A DNA stretch of 64,000 bases, taken from positions 1-64,000 of the IMG/VR virus record IMGVR_UViG_3300044701_004608. One strand, 5' to 3'. Made by a program: the position numbers and the translations under genes. Every line of letters begins with the position of its first letter. The stretch's first letter is position 1. The DNA is from a virus. A model generated the notes under the pieces. It had not been told where the DNA came from. It was given only the letters and a program-made list of their open reading frames with translations, and made no database searches. Positions 7,082 to 14,494 of the stretch are shown piece by piece.

Positions 7082-8035
7082 TTAGTTCGCTCTTATAAAA
7101 TCAGTGATTCCGGAGATCAATTCATCCTCGACCCCACGGAATCCATGATGTCCCATTGAAAAATGGGGAAGCCCGGGGTCAATGCCACCGTCGATGGGTA
7201 AGTATTTTGTGACCTTGGCCCCTGATCTTTCTAAAATCGTGACAGCGATTAATTCGTCAGTGACTAACGCTCGATCTCTGATATGTTGCACAGTCATTAA
7301 TGGTATCTCTACTTCTTTCTGGAAATATTGCAATTTGTCAAGGCAATATCTCCAGGTGCTTCTCCAGCTCGGACTGGCCAAAATCATTCCAGAGATTTTT
7401 GTATGATCTTCTATCGTATCGTAAAACCTAGCCAGGAATTCACAGGCATTACAATGCCCAATAGTCCATAGTTGATTGTTCTCTCCCATTAGATTTTTAA
7501 TCTGCTCTAAAATCATAAAAAAATCTCGGTAGGCACTTAACAATCTTCCTTGCTGGGTATCGGGCGCCTTATCTGCCACGTAGGATAATTTATCCCATGG
7601 AAGATTTTTAAATTTTAAATTTTCTGTGACCCTAGTCCAGGCCCAGCCGAGTCCGTGGTCAAAATCTATCACTACAAGATTGATATCGTCGGGCCAACGA
7701 GCGAACAGATTCATAGGCAATATCATACCTCGAGGATAAATTTTTGTGTCGACAGCAAAGATCCTTCCAGCACCGCCGTGCAAGAAAATCGCTGTTTTAG
7801 AATTGTTTGGGTTCATCTTGACAAGAGCACGGTGTTTTCTTTTTGTACCTGTTATTGGATAAGGGCAAAAATCACCGTAGGTCGTTGATAAGAGTTCAAG
7901 GTCTTCGTCTGTGAGTATTTCTCCATGTTCAGACGGAAGATCGGGATCAAAGTCTTTTTTCCCCCAACCCTTAGAGTTTGACAAGTCTAGATTAAATTCT
8001 TTTTCCATTGAAGTTTGCCTATTCGAAAGGAGCAT
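7082..8035 (-). CDS. Alpha/beta-hydrolase-like protein
   Basis: 317 residues. FLHGGAGRIF (about 84-93) is an oxyanion-hole motif, IGHCNACEF (about 192-200) sits at the nucleophile elbow with Cys where most family members have Ser, and MGHHGFRG near the C-terminus supplies a candidate catalytic His. Cys nucleophiles are known in dienelactone-hydrolase types, so it may still be active. No signal peptide. The first ATG (8035) has no Shine-Dalgarno; an internal ATG at 8008 follows TAGG and may be the true start. Lies just downstream of the tmRNA gene and 2 nt before tctA. Substrate unknown. Confidence 0.6.
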   Translation of the reverse strand: MLLSNRQTSMEKEFNLDLSNSKGWGKKDFDPDLPSEHGEILTDEDLELLSTTYGDFCPYPITGTKRKHRALVKMNPNNSKTAIFLHGGAGRIFAVDTKIYPRGMILPMNLFARWPDDINLVVIDFDHGLGWAWTRVTENLKFKNLPWDKLSYVADKAPDTQQGRLLSAYRDFFMILEQIKNLMGENNQLWTIGHCNACEFLARFYDTIEDHTKISGMILASPSWRSTWRYCLDKLQYFQKEVEIPLMTVQHIRDRALVTDELIAVTILERSGAKVTKYLPIDGGIDPGLPHFSMGHHGFRGVEDELISGITDFIRAN

Positions 8036-8043
8036 AAAGATAA

Positions 8044-8376
8044 GGCCCGGTTCTTTGGGTGATAAGGAAGAACCGGAAAAAGACCTCAGCTATGCCTTAA
8101 GCGGCGATAGCGAATGAACTGTCGTTTGCAGTTACTTGTTTTGCTTCTTCGGCCAGGAAACCCCAACCCTACGGTTTTCACATTACCGCGCTGTCCACTC
8201 CGCTACTCCTTGCCCTGTCGAAACCAGGTCCGGCCCATCAGAAGAAAACTTAGAACCTTTCACAGTGGCAACCATTTCTGGTTATGCCCGGGCCGCGGAC
8301 CCGCTAAATTTTCTTTTGGTGGACCGGGCGGGAATCGAACCCGCGTCCAGAACACATTTTGCTTCGCTTCATACAG
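8044..8376 (-). ncRNA. ssrA: Permuted two-piece tmRNA (ssrA), tag ANDSSFAIAA
   Basis: On the minus strand the acceptor part comes first: T-arm GCGGG-TTCGATT-CCCGC and an acceptor strand ending CCGGTCC-A-CCA (3' end at 8317, CCA encoded). After an 80-nt spacer the coding piece starts at 8236 with GGGCCGG, which can pair with CCGGTCC (7 bp, one G-U), then ACCTGGTTTCGAC, the conserved tmRNA 5' motif. The tag frame 8129-8097 reads GCA AAC GAC AGT TCA TTC GCT ATC GCC GCT TAA. This is the circularly permuted layout known in alphaproteobacteria, some cyanobacteria and some betaproteobacteria. A hairpin (8048-8076) closes the 3' end. It would rescue stalled ribosomes and tag products for Clp proteolysis. 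Confidence 0.92.
8048..8076 (-). terminator. Hairpin at tmRNA 3' end
   Basis: CCGGTTCTT/AAGAACCGG around an 11-nt loop, directly after the coding piece and followed by GGCCTTATCTTT. Probably the 3' end or processing structure of the tmRNA precursor. Confidence 0.6.
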
Positions 8377-8390
8377 CGATACTATTATTT

Positions 8391-8425
8391 ATTATACACC
8401 CATCGGTCCGAAAGTCAACTGACTT
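8391..8425 (-). promoter_or_regulatory. Sigma70-like promoter of ssrA, TTGACT-N16-TATAAT
   Basis: -10 TATAAT with a TG extension (about 8391-8396) and TTGACT 16 nt upstream, overlapping the stop of the gene at 8415-9236. Lets the tmRNA be made independently of upstream genes. Confidence 0.7.
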
Positions 8426-9236
8426 TGGGTAGTTTGCCCGTACAGATCAAGTTGCTGGCGATGTAGCCAACGATACCTGACAGCATCAATGAAGCAGTCT
8501 GTGGGCTCAACCAAGCATATGGTGTCTTGATAACTGCTTGACTCATAACAAACGTGATAGCGGCGATGAGATCATCTTTGTGCTTTTCACCTACACCTTT
8601 TCTAACATCGGGAATGTGCCAGATCATATCAACCAAGAATGATGAGCAAGCATTACATTGAGTCATGACCACTGTGCGGGTCAGCGCACCTTTGGCCATA
8701 GCAGTAGCAGTTGCGGCGCACATTGGTGCGAACATGGCAGTGGTTTCACCTTCGGTGGCTGGGTTGTTTAGGCTTGCGGCAAAGGCACCAGTGATGGCGC
8801 TACTGACGCCGATCAGGCATGCGTTTTCAGCAAGGTATTCGCCCATGTCAACTAAACTGTCGCCAACCATGACAGCACCATCTTCGATCGCACTACCAGC
8901 GGTTTTCAATCCGGCGACGAATTCATCACTGGCATAGTTGGCTTTCTTGGCAGCATCGTTGTAGGTGTCAACAGCGGCTTGCTCAGCAGGCTTCAGCACC
9001 GTCTTGGTGATGTCGTTGATGGCCTTGGTGCTTTCCTTGGCGATCTGGTCTGCGGTCTTGTTGAGCGTCTTGGCGCAATCATTGACCACATCCTCTACTG
9101 TGTCCGTGGCATCTGTGAACGCTTTGCCTATGTCCTTGCCAGCATCTACCACTGCGTTGCCTACATCCTTGGCCCCATCGGTGATGGACTTGCCTACCTT
9201 TTTCCAACTCTTTTTGCTGAACGGATTGAATCCCAT
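8415..9236 (-). CDS. Amphipathic helical protein with hydrophobic C-terminal half, 273 aa
   Basis: N-terminal half is a run of 11-residue-like amphipathic repeats (KSITDGAKDVGNAVVDAGKD and similar up to about residue 110), resembling LEA-type or apolipoprotein-like helices. The C-terminal half holds two or three hydrophobic segments and five Cys residues. It starts MGFNPFSKKSWKKVGK after AAGGAA. A membrane-binding or virion-ejected role is possible; no family recognised. Confidence 0.7.
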   Translation of the reverse strand: MGFNPFSKKSWKKVGKSITDGAKDVGNAVVDAGKDIGKAFTDATDTVEDVVNDCAKTLNKTADQIAKESTKAINDITKTVLKPAEQAAVDTYNDAAKKANYASDEFVAGLKTAGSAIEDGAVMVGDSLVDMGEYLAENACLIGVSSAITGAFAASLNNPATEGETTAMFAPMCAATATAMAKGALTRTVVMTQCNACSSFLVDMIWHIPDVRKGVGEKHKDDLIAAITFVMSQAVIKTPYAWLSPQTASLMLSGIVGYIASNLICTGKLPKVS

Positions 9237-9254
9237 GTGTTTTTCCTTTTTATC

Positions 9255-9386
9255 TTATTCGTAAGGCTTTAGAAAATCATCGCCTTTGAAGTCTTCATCA
9301 AACTTGCTCCAGTCATACGTTGCTACTTTATAAATCCAATAAGCGTGTAGCCCAATGATCAGGAGAGCGAGAATTAAATTTGACAT
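9255..9386 (-). CDS. Small single-TM protein, 43 aa
   Basis: MSNLILALLIIGLHAYWIYK start gives one membrane segment (about residues 3-19), followed by an acidic tail. Ends 18 nt before the gene at 8415-9236 and begins 7 nt after 9394-9609, so it fits the operon. No family. Confidence 0.55.
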   Translation of the reverse strand: MSNLILALLIIGLHAYWIYKVATYDWSKFDEDFKGDDFLKPYE

Positions 9387-9393
9387 AATGTTA

Positions 9394-9609
9394 TTATAAA
9401 CTTTCTTGTTGCTTTACCTCGACTAGATCCACGATATGGACATAACCTTGTACTTTGACTTCGGGATCGTCGTCACAGATCAACCAGACATGCCCACCCA
9501 TCTCATCTTCGGGATGGTAGTGGCAGATGCGGAACACATGTCCGCGGTAAGCATCGTAATAGGGCTTGTAAGGTTCTTCGAAAACTCGGTCACAAAAACG
9601 GTATAGCAT
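9394..9609 (-). CDS. Small hypothetical protein, 71 aa, start codon inside a hairpin
   Basis: MLYRFCDRVFEEPYKPYYDA start; acidic, His-rich middle (ICHYHPEDEMGGHVWLICDD), possibly metal-binding. The ATG (9609-9607) lies in the right arm of a 15-bp hairpin (9605-9640) just after ahpF, so translation from read-through mRNA should be blocked. Confidence 0.6.
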   Translation of the reverse strand: MLYRFCDRVFEEPYKPYYDAYRGHVFRICHYHPEDEMGGHVWLICDDDPEVKVQGYVHIVDLVEVKQQESL

Positions 9610-9646
9610 GGCTCTAAGTTTACAGACTTAGAGCCATGCTGTCAAT
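9605..9646 (-). terminator. 15-bp hairpin with embedded promoter, covers start codon
   Basis: Perfect arms AGCATGGCTCTAAGT/ACTTAGAGCCATGCT with a 6-nt loop. TTGACA at 9641-9646 and TAAACT 17 nt later form a possible promoter whose transcript would start in the right arm and so escape the hairpin. Acts as attenuator of ahpF and switch for 9394-9609 (inference). Confidence 0.6.
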
Positions 9647-9648
9647 GA

Positions 9649-11160
9649 CTAATTTCGGATGATGTAATCAAAAGCACCTAAAGCGGCATTAGCGCCCGAA
9701 CCCATGGAAATGATGATTTGCTTATACGGAACATTGGTACAATCTCCCGCGGCAAAAACACCTTCCATAGTAGTAGCGCCGTGTCCGTCGGTGATGATCT
9801 CACCGTAGCGAGTGCGATCCACTGCACCTTCCAACCAGTCAGTGTTGGGTACTAAACCGATCTGTACAAACACACCTTCTAAGGCCAAGTGCTGTTGGGT
9901 ATCAGTGTCACGTTCCACATAAGTGATACCCGTCACACGTTCGTCACCTTTGATCTCTCGGACTTGTACATTGGTGCGGACAGTGACATTAGGCAGACTC
10001 TTGAGTCGATCCTGTAGTACAGCGTCGGCCTTGAGTTTGGGCATAAATTCAAACACAGTGACATGACCTACGATACCTGCTAGGTCGATGGCTGCTTCTA
10101 CACCGGAATTACCACCACCTATGACAGCAACATGCTTGCCCTTGAATAGTGGTCCATCACAGTGTGGGCAGTAGGCCACGCCGCGATTCTTAAACTCCTC
10201 TTCGCCGGGAACGCCTAGGTTACGCCAGCGGGCACCAGTAGCGATGATCACTGTCTTTGATTTTAGCGTAGCACCTGATTCTAGTTCCACCTTGATCTGG
10301 CCGTTCTTCTCGATCTTTTTGGCACGCTGTAGGTTGAACACATCTACGTCGTACTCTTTGACATGCTCTTCTAACTGTGCCACGAGTTTAGGACCTTCTG
10401 TGTACTTGGTACCAATGAGGTTTTCGATGCCCATGGTGTCCATGACCTGTCCGCCAAAGCGTTCAGCTACGATGGCAGTACGGATGCCTTTGCGAGCCGC
10501 ATATACAGCAGCCGATGCTCCAGCAGGGCCACCACCTACTACAAGCACATCATATTCACGACCGTCGATGTCTGAAACATCTGCGGCTGATCCCAACTTG
10601 GCCAGGATCTCTTCGATGGTCATGCGGCCTGATCTAAACGATTCACCGTTGAGCCATACACTAGGCACAGCCATGATGTTGCGGTTGGTGGCTTCTTCTT
10701 GGAAAGCCGCACCGTCGATCATAGTATGAGTGATGCCAGGGTTCAGCACAGCCATGGTATTGAGTGCCTGGACTACATCGGGGCAGTTATGGCAAGTGAG
10801 ACTGATGTAAGTCTCGAAACGATACTCGCCACGCAGGGCTTTGATCTGTTCGATGACTTTGTCGTCGATCTTGGGTTTACGTCCGCTGACTTGTAACAAG
10901 GCCAAGATCAAACTAGTGAACTCGTGTCCAGTGGGCACACCTGCGAATGTGATGCGGTCTCCCACACGGAAACTAGGGGTGCGAGGCAGTTGGCCTGGCT
11001 CGATGGTGATCAAGTCTGTCATACCTGCGATCTCATGTAAGAGATCTAACATGGCTTGGCTAGTCTCGTCTAAGCCGGCACGCACCGTGATGGCAACAGG
11101 ACCCTCGAGCAGTTTGAGATACTGCTCGAGTTGGCTACGGATAGTCTGGTCCAATAGCAT
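9649..11160 (-). CDS. ahpF: Alkyl hydroperoxide reductase subunit F
   Basis: 503 residues, near the E. coli AhpF length (521). N-terminal double-thioredoxin domain with TCHNC (Cys123/Cys126); FAD site VGGGPAG (about 208-214); redox CPHC (Cys331/Cys334); NAD(P)H site VIGGGNSG (about 346-353). It passes electrons from NADH through FAD and two disulfide centres to AhpC. All key residues are present, so it should be active in the cytoplasm. It starts 2 nt after the ahpC stop, and the pair is expressed from the dual promoter at 11807-11835. Confidence 0.95.
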   Translation of the reverse strand: MLLDQTIRSQLEQYLKLLEGPVAITVRAGLDETSQAMLDLLHEIAGMTDLITIEPGQLPRTPSFRVGDRITFAGVPTGHEFTSLILALLQVSGRKPKIDDKVIEQIKALRGEYRFETYISLTCHNCPDVVQALNTMAVLNPGITHTMIDGAAFQEEATNRNIMAVPSVWLNGESFRSGRMTIEEILAKLGSAADVSDIDGREYDVLVVGGGPAGASAAVYAARKGIRTAIVAERFGGQVMDTMGIENLIGTKYTEGPKLVAQLEEHVKEYDVDVFNLQRAKKIEKNGQIKVELESGATLKSKTVIIATGARWRNLGVPGEEEFKNRGVAYCPHCDGPLFKGKHVAVIGGGNSGVEAAIDLAGIVGHVTVFEFMPKLKADAVLQDRLKSLPNVTVRTNVQVREIKGDERVTGITYVERDTDTQQHLALEGVFVQIGLVPNTDWLEGAVDRTRYGEIITDGHGATTMEGVFAAGDCTNVPYKQIIISMGSGANAALGAFDYIIRN

Positions 11161-11162
11161 AA

Positions 11163-11726
11163 TTAGATCTTACCTACGAGGTCAAGACTTGGTGTCAATG
11201 TTGCGGCACCTTCTTTCCACTTAGCAGGGCAGACTTGACCTGGGTTAGCGGCTGTGTATTGTGCGGCCTTTAGTTTACGTAGAGTTTCCTGTACGTCACG
11301 AGCGATCTCGTTTGAGTGTACTTCGGCTGTCTTGACGATACCGTCTGGGTTCACGACGAATGTGCCGCGGAGTGCGAGACCTTCGCTGTCGATGTGTACA
11401 CCAAAACCACGTGTCATTGTATGTGTGGGATCGCCTACGAGAGGAAACTTGGCCTTGCCAACAGCAGGCGATGTTTCGTGCCATACTTTGTGGCTGAAGT
11501 GTGTGTCAGTTGTGACGATGTAGACTTCGGCACCCATCTTCTGGAACTCGGCATAGTTATCAGCGGCGTCTTCGATCTCTGTTGGGCAGTTAAATGTAAA
11601 TGCCGCAGGCATGAAAATGAACACATTCCACTTGCCTTTGATCGACTCGCTAGAGACTTCCACGAACTTGCCATTATGGTAGGCTTGTGTTTTAAACTCG
11701 GGTACTGCTTGATTAATAATAGACAT
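11163..11726 (-). CDS. ahpC: Alkyl hydroperoxide reductase subunit C (2-Cys peroxiredoxin)
   Basis: 187 residues, same size as the E. coli enzyme. Peroxidatic Cys47 lies in [11 protein letters not shown], resolving Cys166 in GQVCPAKW; reduces H2O2, organic hydroperoxides and peroxynitrite, then is recycled by AhpF, encoded next. [10 protein letters not shown] and [16 protein letters not shown] match the family core. One of few complete bacterial-type antioxidant systems expected on a phage. Upstream are both a sigma70-like promoter and a perfect T4-type late promoter, suggesting expression throughout infection. Confidence 0.95.
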   Translation of the reverse strand: MSIINQAVPEFKTQAYHNGKFVEVSSESIKGKWNVFIFMPAAFTFNCPTEIEDAADNYAEFQKMGAEVYIVTTDTHFSHKVWHETSPAVGKAKFPLVGDPTHTMTRGFGVHIDSEGLALRGTFVVNPDGIVKTAEVHSNEIARDVQETLRKLKAAQYTAANPGQVCPAKWKEGAATLTPSLDLVGKI

Positions 11727-11806
11727 ATCGGTTTTTCCTTTTTCGTTGAGGTAAAGATAACATACTTGGGCATTTCGATTTCCAAGATGTTTTGTTGCGT
11801 TGCGTT

Positions 11807-11835
11807 ATTGTACAGATATTTATAATAGAAATCAA
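11807..11835 (-). promoter_or_regulatory. Overlapping early (TTGATT-N17-TACAAT) and late (TATAAATA) promoters of ahpCF
   Basis: -35 TTGATT 11830-11835, -10 TACAAT 11807-11812; the spacer itself contains TATAAATA (11817-11824), the exact T4 late consensus. The 80-nt leader to ahpC holds no clear gene. Confidence 0.65.
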
Positions 11836-11904
11836 CTATTTTTCAGTCATTTTCCATTTTATTTTCCTATGGGACTAATAGCCTGCGCTAATATCACAGC
11901 CAAA

Positions 11905-11928
11905 CAAAAAGGCACCCGAAGGTGCCTT
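11905..11928 (-). terminator. Rho-independent terminator of 11949-12176
   Basis: AAGGCACC-TTCG-GGTGCCTT then TTTG on the minus strand. The rest of 11727-11948 holds only the ahpC promoter region; no gene seen. Confidence 0.8.
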
Positions 11929-11948
11929 CCTCCCTGCTCACAGGATCA

Positions 11949-12176
11949 TCAGGTTTGGCTGACGAAACGGTTGAGCTCTTCGGCTTTGGCCACGATGTCG
12001 TTGGCTGTAGGGAAGTCTGGAAGTGTGGGATAAGGCAAGGATCCACGATTGGCGTCTGTGAGTTTAGAATGGAATTCTTCTCTCAGTGCCTCCCGTTGTT
12101 GGAAGACCGGGGTCTGTAGGATTTCGTTTGCCAGTTTGAGAAGCTCGAGGCGGACCTCGTAGGGTGTTTTGCTCAT
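11949..12176 (-). CDS. Conserved T4-type phage protein, 75 aa (YPTxxDIxxKAxELxxFV)
   Basis: MSKTPYEVRLELLKLANEIL start and the C-terminal FPTANDIVAKAEELNRFV block are shared with the larger protein at 54341-54730 (EVLRMARTLL ... YPTEAQILERAEQLLKFV), so these are paralogues. The family recurs in marine T4-type phages; function unknown. Own terminator downstream. Confidence 0.75.
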   Translation of the reverse strand: MSKTPYEVRLELLKLANEILQTPVFQQREALREEFHSKLTDANRGSLPYPTLPDFPTANDIVAKAEELNRFVSQT

Positions 12177-12268
12177 GGTTTAACTCCTTTCTGTGTGTGT
12201 ATGTGTGTAAAACACGAGCGCGACTGTTGTCGCAATGATACTTATCCCACAGATCTTATACCCATAAA

Positions 12269-12297
12269 AAAAGGCACCTATAGGGAAGGTGCCTTTT
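12269..12297 (-). terminator. Rho-independent terminator of 12315-12653
   Basis: AGGTGCC/GGCACCT-type stem (arms 12269-12279 and 12287-12297 in plus coordinates) followed on the minus strand by a T-run. Confidence 0.85.
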
Positions 12298-12314
12298 GGT
12301 TGGAGCGAGTGCTG

Positions 12315-12653
12315 TTAAGCGGCTTCGCCTTGTGCGTCAGCGACGCGAGCTTTGATAGCATCCATCGAAGGCTTGGCCTTGACTTTGGTTGCCTTGGCTT
12401 TGACTACGCCGTTGTATTTGGCATCGGCGTTGTCGATGGCCTCTTTGAACTCTGCCTTAGAGTAGAGGTCAGTGGTTTTGAGATGCTTGACCAAGTCGCC
12501 TTTGGTCATACCAGCAGGCAGTTCAACAAGATTGATATCGCTATCAGTCTTGGCCAACACTTTGACACGGGTCATGTCAGTGGCGAAACGAACTTTGTAG
12601 ATGCCACCAGCAGATTTAGAAACACCACCAACTTTGAACAGTTTGTTAGTCAT
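12315..12653 (-). CDS. Conserved phage protein, 112 aa (MTNKLFKVGGVS)
   Basis: MTNKLFKVGGVSKSAGGIYK then VRFATDMTRVKVLAKTDSDI and LVELPAGMTKGDLVKHLKTT; this N-terminal block is recurrent in marine T4-type phages. The C-terminal third is Lys/Ala-rich (VVKAKATKVKAKPS), like nucleic-acid-binding tails. Small, basic and under a strong promoter with terminator, as expected for an abundant early protein. Function unknown. Confidence 0.75.
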   Translation of the reverse strand: MTNKLFKVGGVSKSAGGIYKVRFATDMTRVKVLAKTDSDINLVELPAGMTKGDLVKHLKTTDLYSKAEFKEAIDNADAKYNGVVKAKATKVKAKPSMDAIKARVADAQGEAA

Positions 12654-12717
12654 TTAAGACTCCTTTTGATTGATTGAAGTTTACACAAACACATGCCGTC
12701 ATTGACAGCATATCCAT

Positions 12718-12746
12718 ATTGTAGTTGAAATTGATTTTGGTGTCAA
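12718..12746 (-). promoter_or_regulatory. Sigma70-like promoter, TTGACA-N17-TACAAT
   Basis: -35 TTGACA 12741-12746, -10 TACAAT 12718-12723. Drives 12315-12653, which has AAAGGAGT before its ATG. Confidence 0.8.
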
Positions 12747-12775
12747 CCACTTTTTGGATTCTTTATGCCCAAAAA

Positions 12776-12904
12776 TTACTGGGCGAGTTCCTTGCTCTTG
12801 GATTGGATAGTCTGTACGCCATTGTCAAGTAGTTTGGCGACGCCAGAAAACCCAATCGTACAGATCACGATACCTACGATGATACCGGCTACGAATCTAA
12901 TCAT
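12776..12904 (-). CDS. Small membrane protein, 42 aa
   Basis: MIRFVAGIIVGIVICTIGFS start: one TM helix with Gly spacing, then SGVAKLLDNGVQTIQ and a polar end. AGGGAAATAAA upstream; begins 1 nt after the lipoprotein gene stop. Similar micro-membrane proteins are common in T4-type marine phages. Function unknown. Confidence 0.6.
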   Translation of the reverse strand: MIRFVAGIIVGIVICTIGFSGVAKLLDNGVQTIQSKSKELAQ

Positions 12905-12905
12905 T

Positions 12906-13046
12906 TTATTTCCCTACCTTTTGGAGAGAGTTGCCCACGCTCGAGACGTCTTGTCCGAGCCCATTCACGAAACCAGTCGCGGTGCCTTTTACGGTGCCAC
13001 AGGCCTGGAGAGCTACTGCGGCGAATACTACTACGAACCAACGCAT
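12906..13046 (-). CDS. Entericidin-like small lipoprotein, 46 aa
   Basis: MRWFVVVFAAVALQACGTVK: signal with lipobox LQAC, Cys16 as lipidation site. The mature part CGTVKGTATGFVNGLGQDVS resembles entericidin EcnA/EcnB (CNTxxGxGxD), small membrane lipoproteins of bacterial antidote/toxin pairs. Strong SD AAAGGAGG and the promoter at 13080-13108. Could alter the outer membrane; the entericidin link is by pattern only. Confidence 0.6.
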   Translation of the reverse strand: MRWFVVVFAAVALQACGTVKGTATGFVNGLGQDVSSVGNSLQKVGK

Positions 13047-13079
13047 ATGACCTCCTTTTGATCTGTCAGCGTTACCATT

Positions 13080-13108
13080 ATTTTAAAAGATTCTGGTTTT
13101 CTGGTCAA
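13080..13108 (-). promoter_or_regulatory. Sigma70-like promoter, TTGACC-N17-TAAAAT
   Basis: -35 TTGACC 13103-13108, -10 TAAAAT 13080-13085; overlaps the 3' end of the gene at 13083-13313. Confidence 0.7.
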
Positions 13109-13313
13109 CCGTTTGATCGATCTTTAGAAACTTGTATACGATCTGGGTCTTGATCATGTTTGGTACAGATTGGTATGGGAACTCGGCCTTAAAAGGACAC
13201 CCACTCACACCCCAGCTACCGTTTTCGAAAAAATCGCGAGCGATCTTGATGTGCTTCTTGTTCGAGATGTCAAAGGTCTCACGGACACGAGTTTTCAGGA
13301 CATTAGTTTTCAT
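13083..13313 (-). CDS. Conserved phage protein, 76 aa
   Basis: MKTNVLKTRVRETFDISNKK then a segment WGVSGCPFKAEFPYQSVPNM and C-terminal IVYKFLKIDQTV. Such short proteins (CPFxxEYPYxxIPxM) recur in T4-type marine phages next to the family at 13310-13579. Overlaps that gene by 4 nt. Function unknown. Confidence 0.65.
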   Translation of the reverse strand: MKTNVLKTRVRETFDISNKKHIKIARDFFENGSWGVSGCPFKAEFPYQSVPNMIKTQIVYKFLKIDQTVDQKTRIF

Positions 13314-13579
13314 TGAAACTCCAGCATATTGATGGGCACATTGTATCGAATGCTACCACAGCCCACGATGGCTTTCTTGATCTTCACACTTTCCACGACA
13401 CCAGTGACTCGGCTACCGTAACGGTCTTTAAAATAGACACGGACGCCGGGACGCAGGTCTTGCTTGACCTCGTGGGTCAATTGAGCACGGGCGAAAGTGA
13501 TGGCCTGAGCGATAGCGTTGAGTTCATTATTAGTGAAACCATTGTATTTGATCTCACGGATGATGTCTTCGGCTGTCAT
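13310..13579 (-). CDS. Conserved phage protein, 89 aa (GFTNNELNAIAQAI)
   Basis: N-terminal helices with YNGFTNNELNAIAQAITFAR, then LRPGVRVYFKDRYGSRVTGV and a final VPINMLEF strand, suggesting an SH3-like beta barrel (KOW-like: GxxVxFxxRxGxxxxGxVxxI). The family is conserved in cyanophages and other marine T4-type phages without known role. AGGAG SD, leader CATACAGTA, promoter at 13610-13638. Confidence 0.75.
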   Translation of the reverse strand: MTAEDIIREIKYNGFTNNELNAIAQAITFARAQLTHEVKQDLRPGVRVYFKDRYGSRVTGVVESVKIKKAIVGCGSIRYNVPINMLEFQ

Positions 13580-13609
13580 GTTTACTCCTGTTTTTTACTG
13601 TATGTCAAT

Positions 13610-13638
13610 ATTGTACGAAAATGGGAATTTCGGGTCAA
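13610..13638 (-). promoter_or_regulatory. Sigma70-like promoter, TTGACC-N17-TACAAT
   Basis: -35 TTGACC 13633-13638, -10 TACAAT 13610-13615; spacer contains ATTCCCATTTTCG as at 2531 and 58226. Followed by CATACAGTA in the leader. Confidence 0.85.
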
Positions 13639-13665
13639 CCAGAATCTGTTGTAAAAAAGCCACAA

Positions 13666-13692
13666 AAAAACCCTTGATTTACAAGGGTTTTT
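13666..13692 (-). terminator. Rho-independent terminator of the capsid-cargo operon
   Basis: AAAAACCCTT/AAGGGTTTTT stem with 7-nt loop, T-run on the minus strand, 22 nt after the GH19 stop. Confidence 0.85.
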
Positions 13693-13713
13693 AAGGGGAG
13701 TTTTTGGGGTCGT

Positions 13714-14490
13714 TTATTTCATTGCCACTTGCATATAACTCTTAAAGTTTTCTTTGCGATCCTGTAGTCCATTGAGACTTGGATTGATGGGCTTGGTCAC
13801 GTCCGTAACGTCGTGATAATTATCCACGTTTGGTTGTACACGATGTTTCCAGAACCAGACAGCGATCTGTGCAGCGATCTCTGGTTTCTCTGCGAGCTCA
13901 GGATGCTTCTCTAGTGGAAGATTCAATTCTTGACCGGCACGACGGTAATTGTCTCTACCAGTGAGTTGTATGTATCCGCGGCCTTTGTATCTAGCACCAT
14001 CGCCAGCATACTTGTTGCCTAAAGCACGAGCTTTCTTAGGAGCATGCTTTGGATCATACTTACGGAAATCTAGGCTACCGCCGATCTCGCGTAGTGTCTT
14101 GAAGTCCAGTGTTTCGTGGGCGCATTGTGCCATGAAGGCCGCGAGCTCTGTGCCTTTGATTCCTGAATCCTTGGCTGTCTTTAGCAAGACATACTCTAGT
14201 TTGTTTCCGGTAATGGGTTTGACGTCTACTTTTTTGGGTTTGGTCTGACCAGCTTTGGCCACCGAGGTCTTGGGTGCGGGTTGTGTGACAGGTTTGACAT
14301 CTTGCTTTGGAGCAGGTGCTGTCACTGCGGCCGCGGCCTGTGGTGCTTGCTTAGGAGAAGTCAGTGCTTGTTTAGCCATCAATGCCCCAGTTCCTGTGGC
14401 AGCGATAGTTCCAGCCATGGCTAGGTTGGCCAGTTGTTCTCTCCAACCTTCGTCTAACTGTTCTTCTATGATAAACTCTTGTGCTCGCAT
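13714..14490 (-). CDS. GH19-type lysin with capsid-targeting leader
   Basis: 258 residues. Leader MRAQEFIIEEQ (cut expected after I-I-E, residues 7-9), a Pro/Ala/Lys linker to about residue 95, then a GH19 lysozyme/chitinase-like domain: AAFMAQCAHETLDF with the acid residue, YKGRGYIQLTGRDNYRRAG, PEIAAQIAVWFWK. This domain cleaves peptidoglycan in many phage endolysins. The leader suggests packaging inside the head and delivery with the DNA rather than use at lysis. Last gene of the cargo operon, 4 nt after the next upstream gene. Confidence 0.85.
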   Translation of the reverse strand: MRAQEFIIEEQLDEGWREQLANLAMAGTIAATGTGALMAKQALTSPKQAPQAAAAVTAPAPKQDVKPVTQPAPKTSVAKAGQTKPKKVDVKPITGNKLEYVLLKTAKDSGIKGTELAAFMAQCAHETLDFKTLREIGGSLDFRKYDPKHAPKKARALGNKYAGDGARYKGRGYIQLTGRDNYRRAGQELNLPLEKHPELAEKPEIAAQIAVWFWKHRVQPNVDNYHDVTDVTKPINPSLNGLQDRKENFKSYMQVAMK

Positions 14491-14494
14491 ACTA

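Noticed and set aside
11435-11785. Minus-strand frame beginning MEIEMPKYVIF ahead of and across ahpC
   Set aside because: Almost entirely overlaps ahpC in another frame; ahpC has all catalytic residues.
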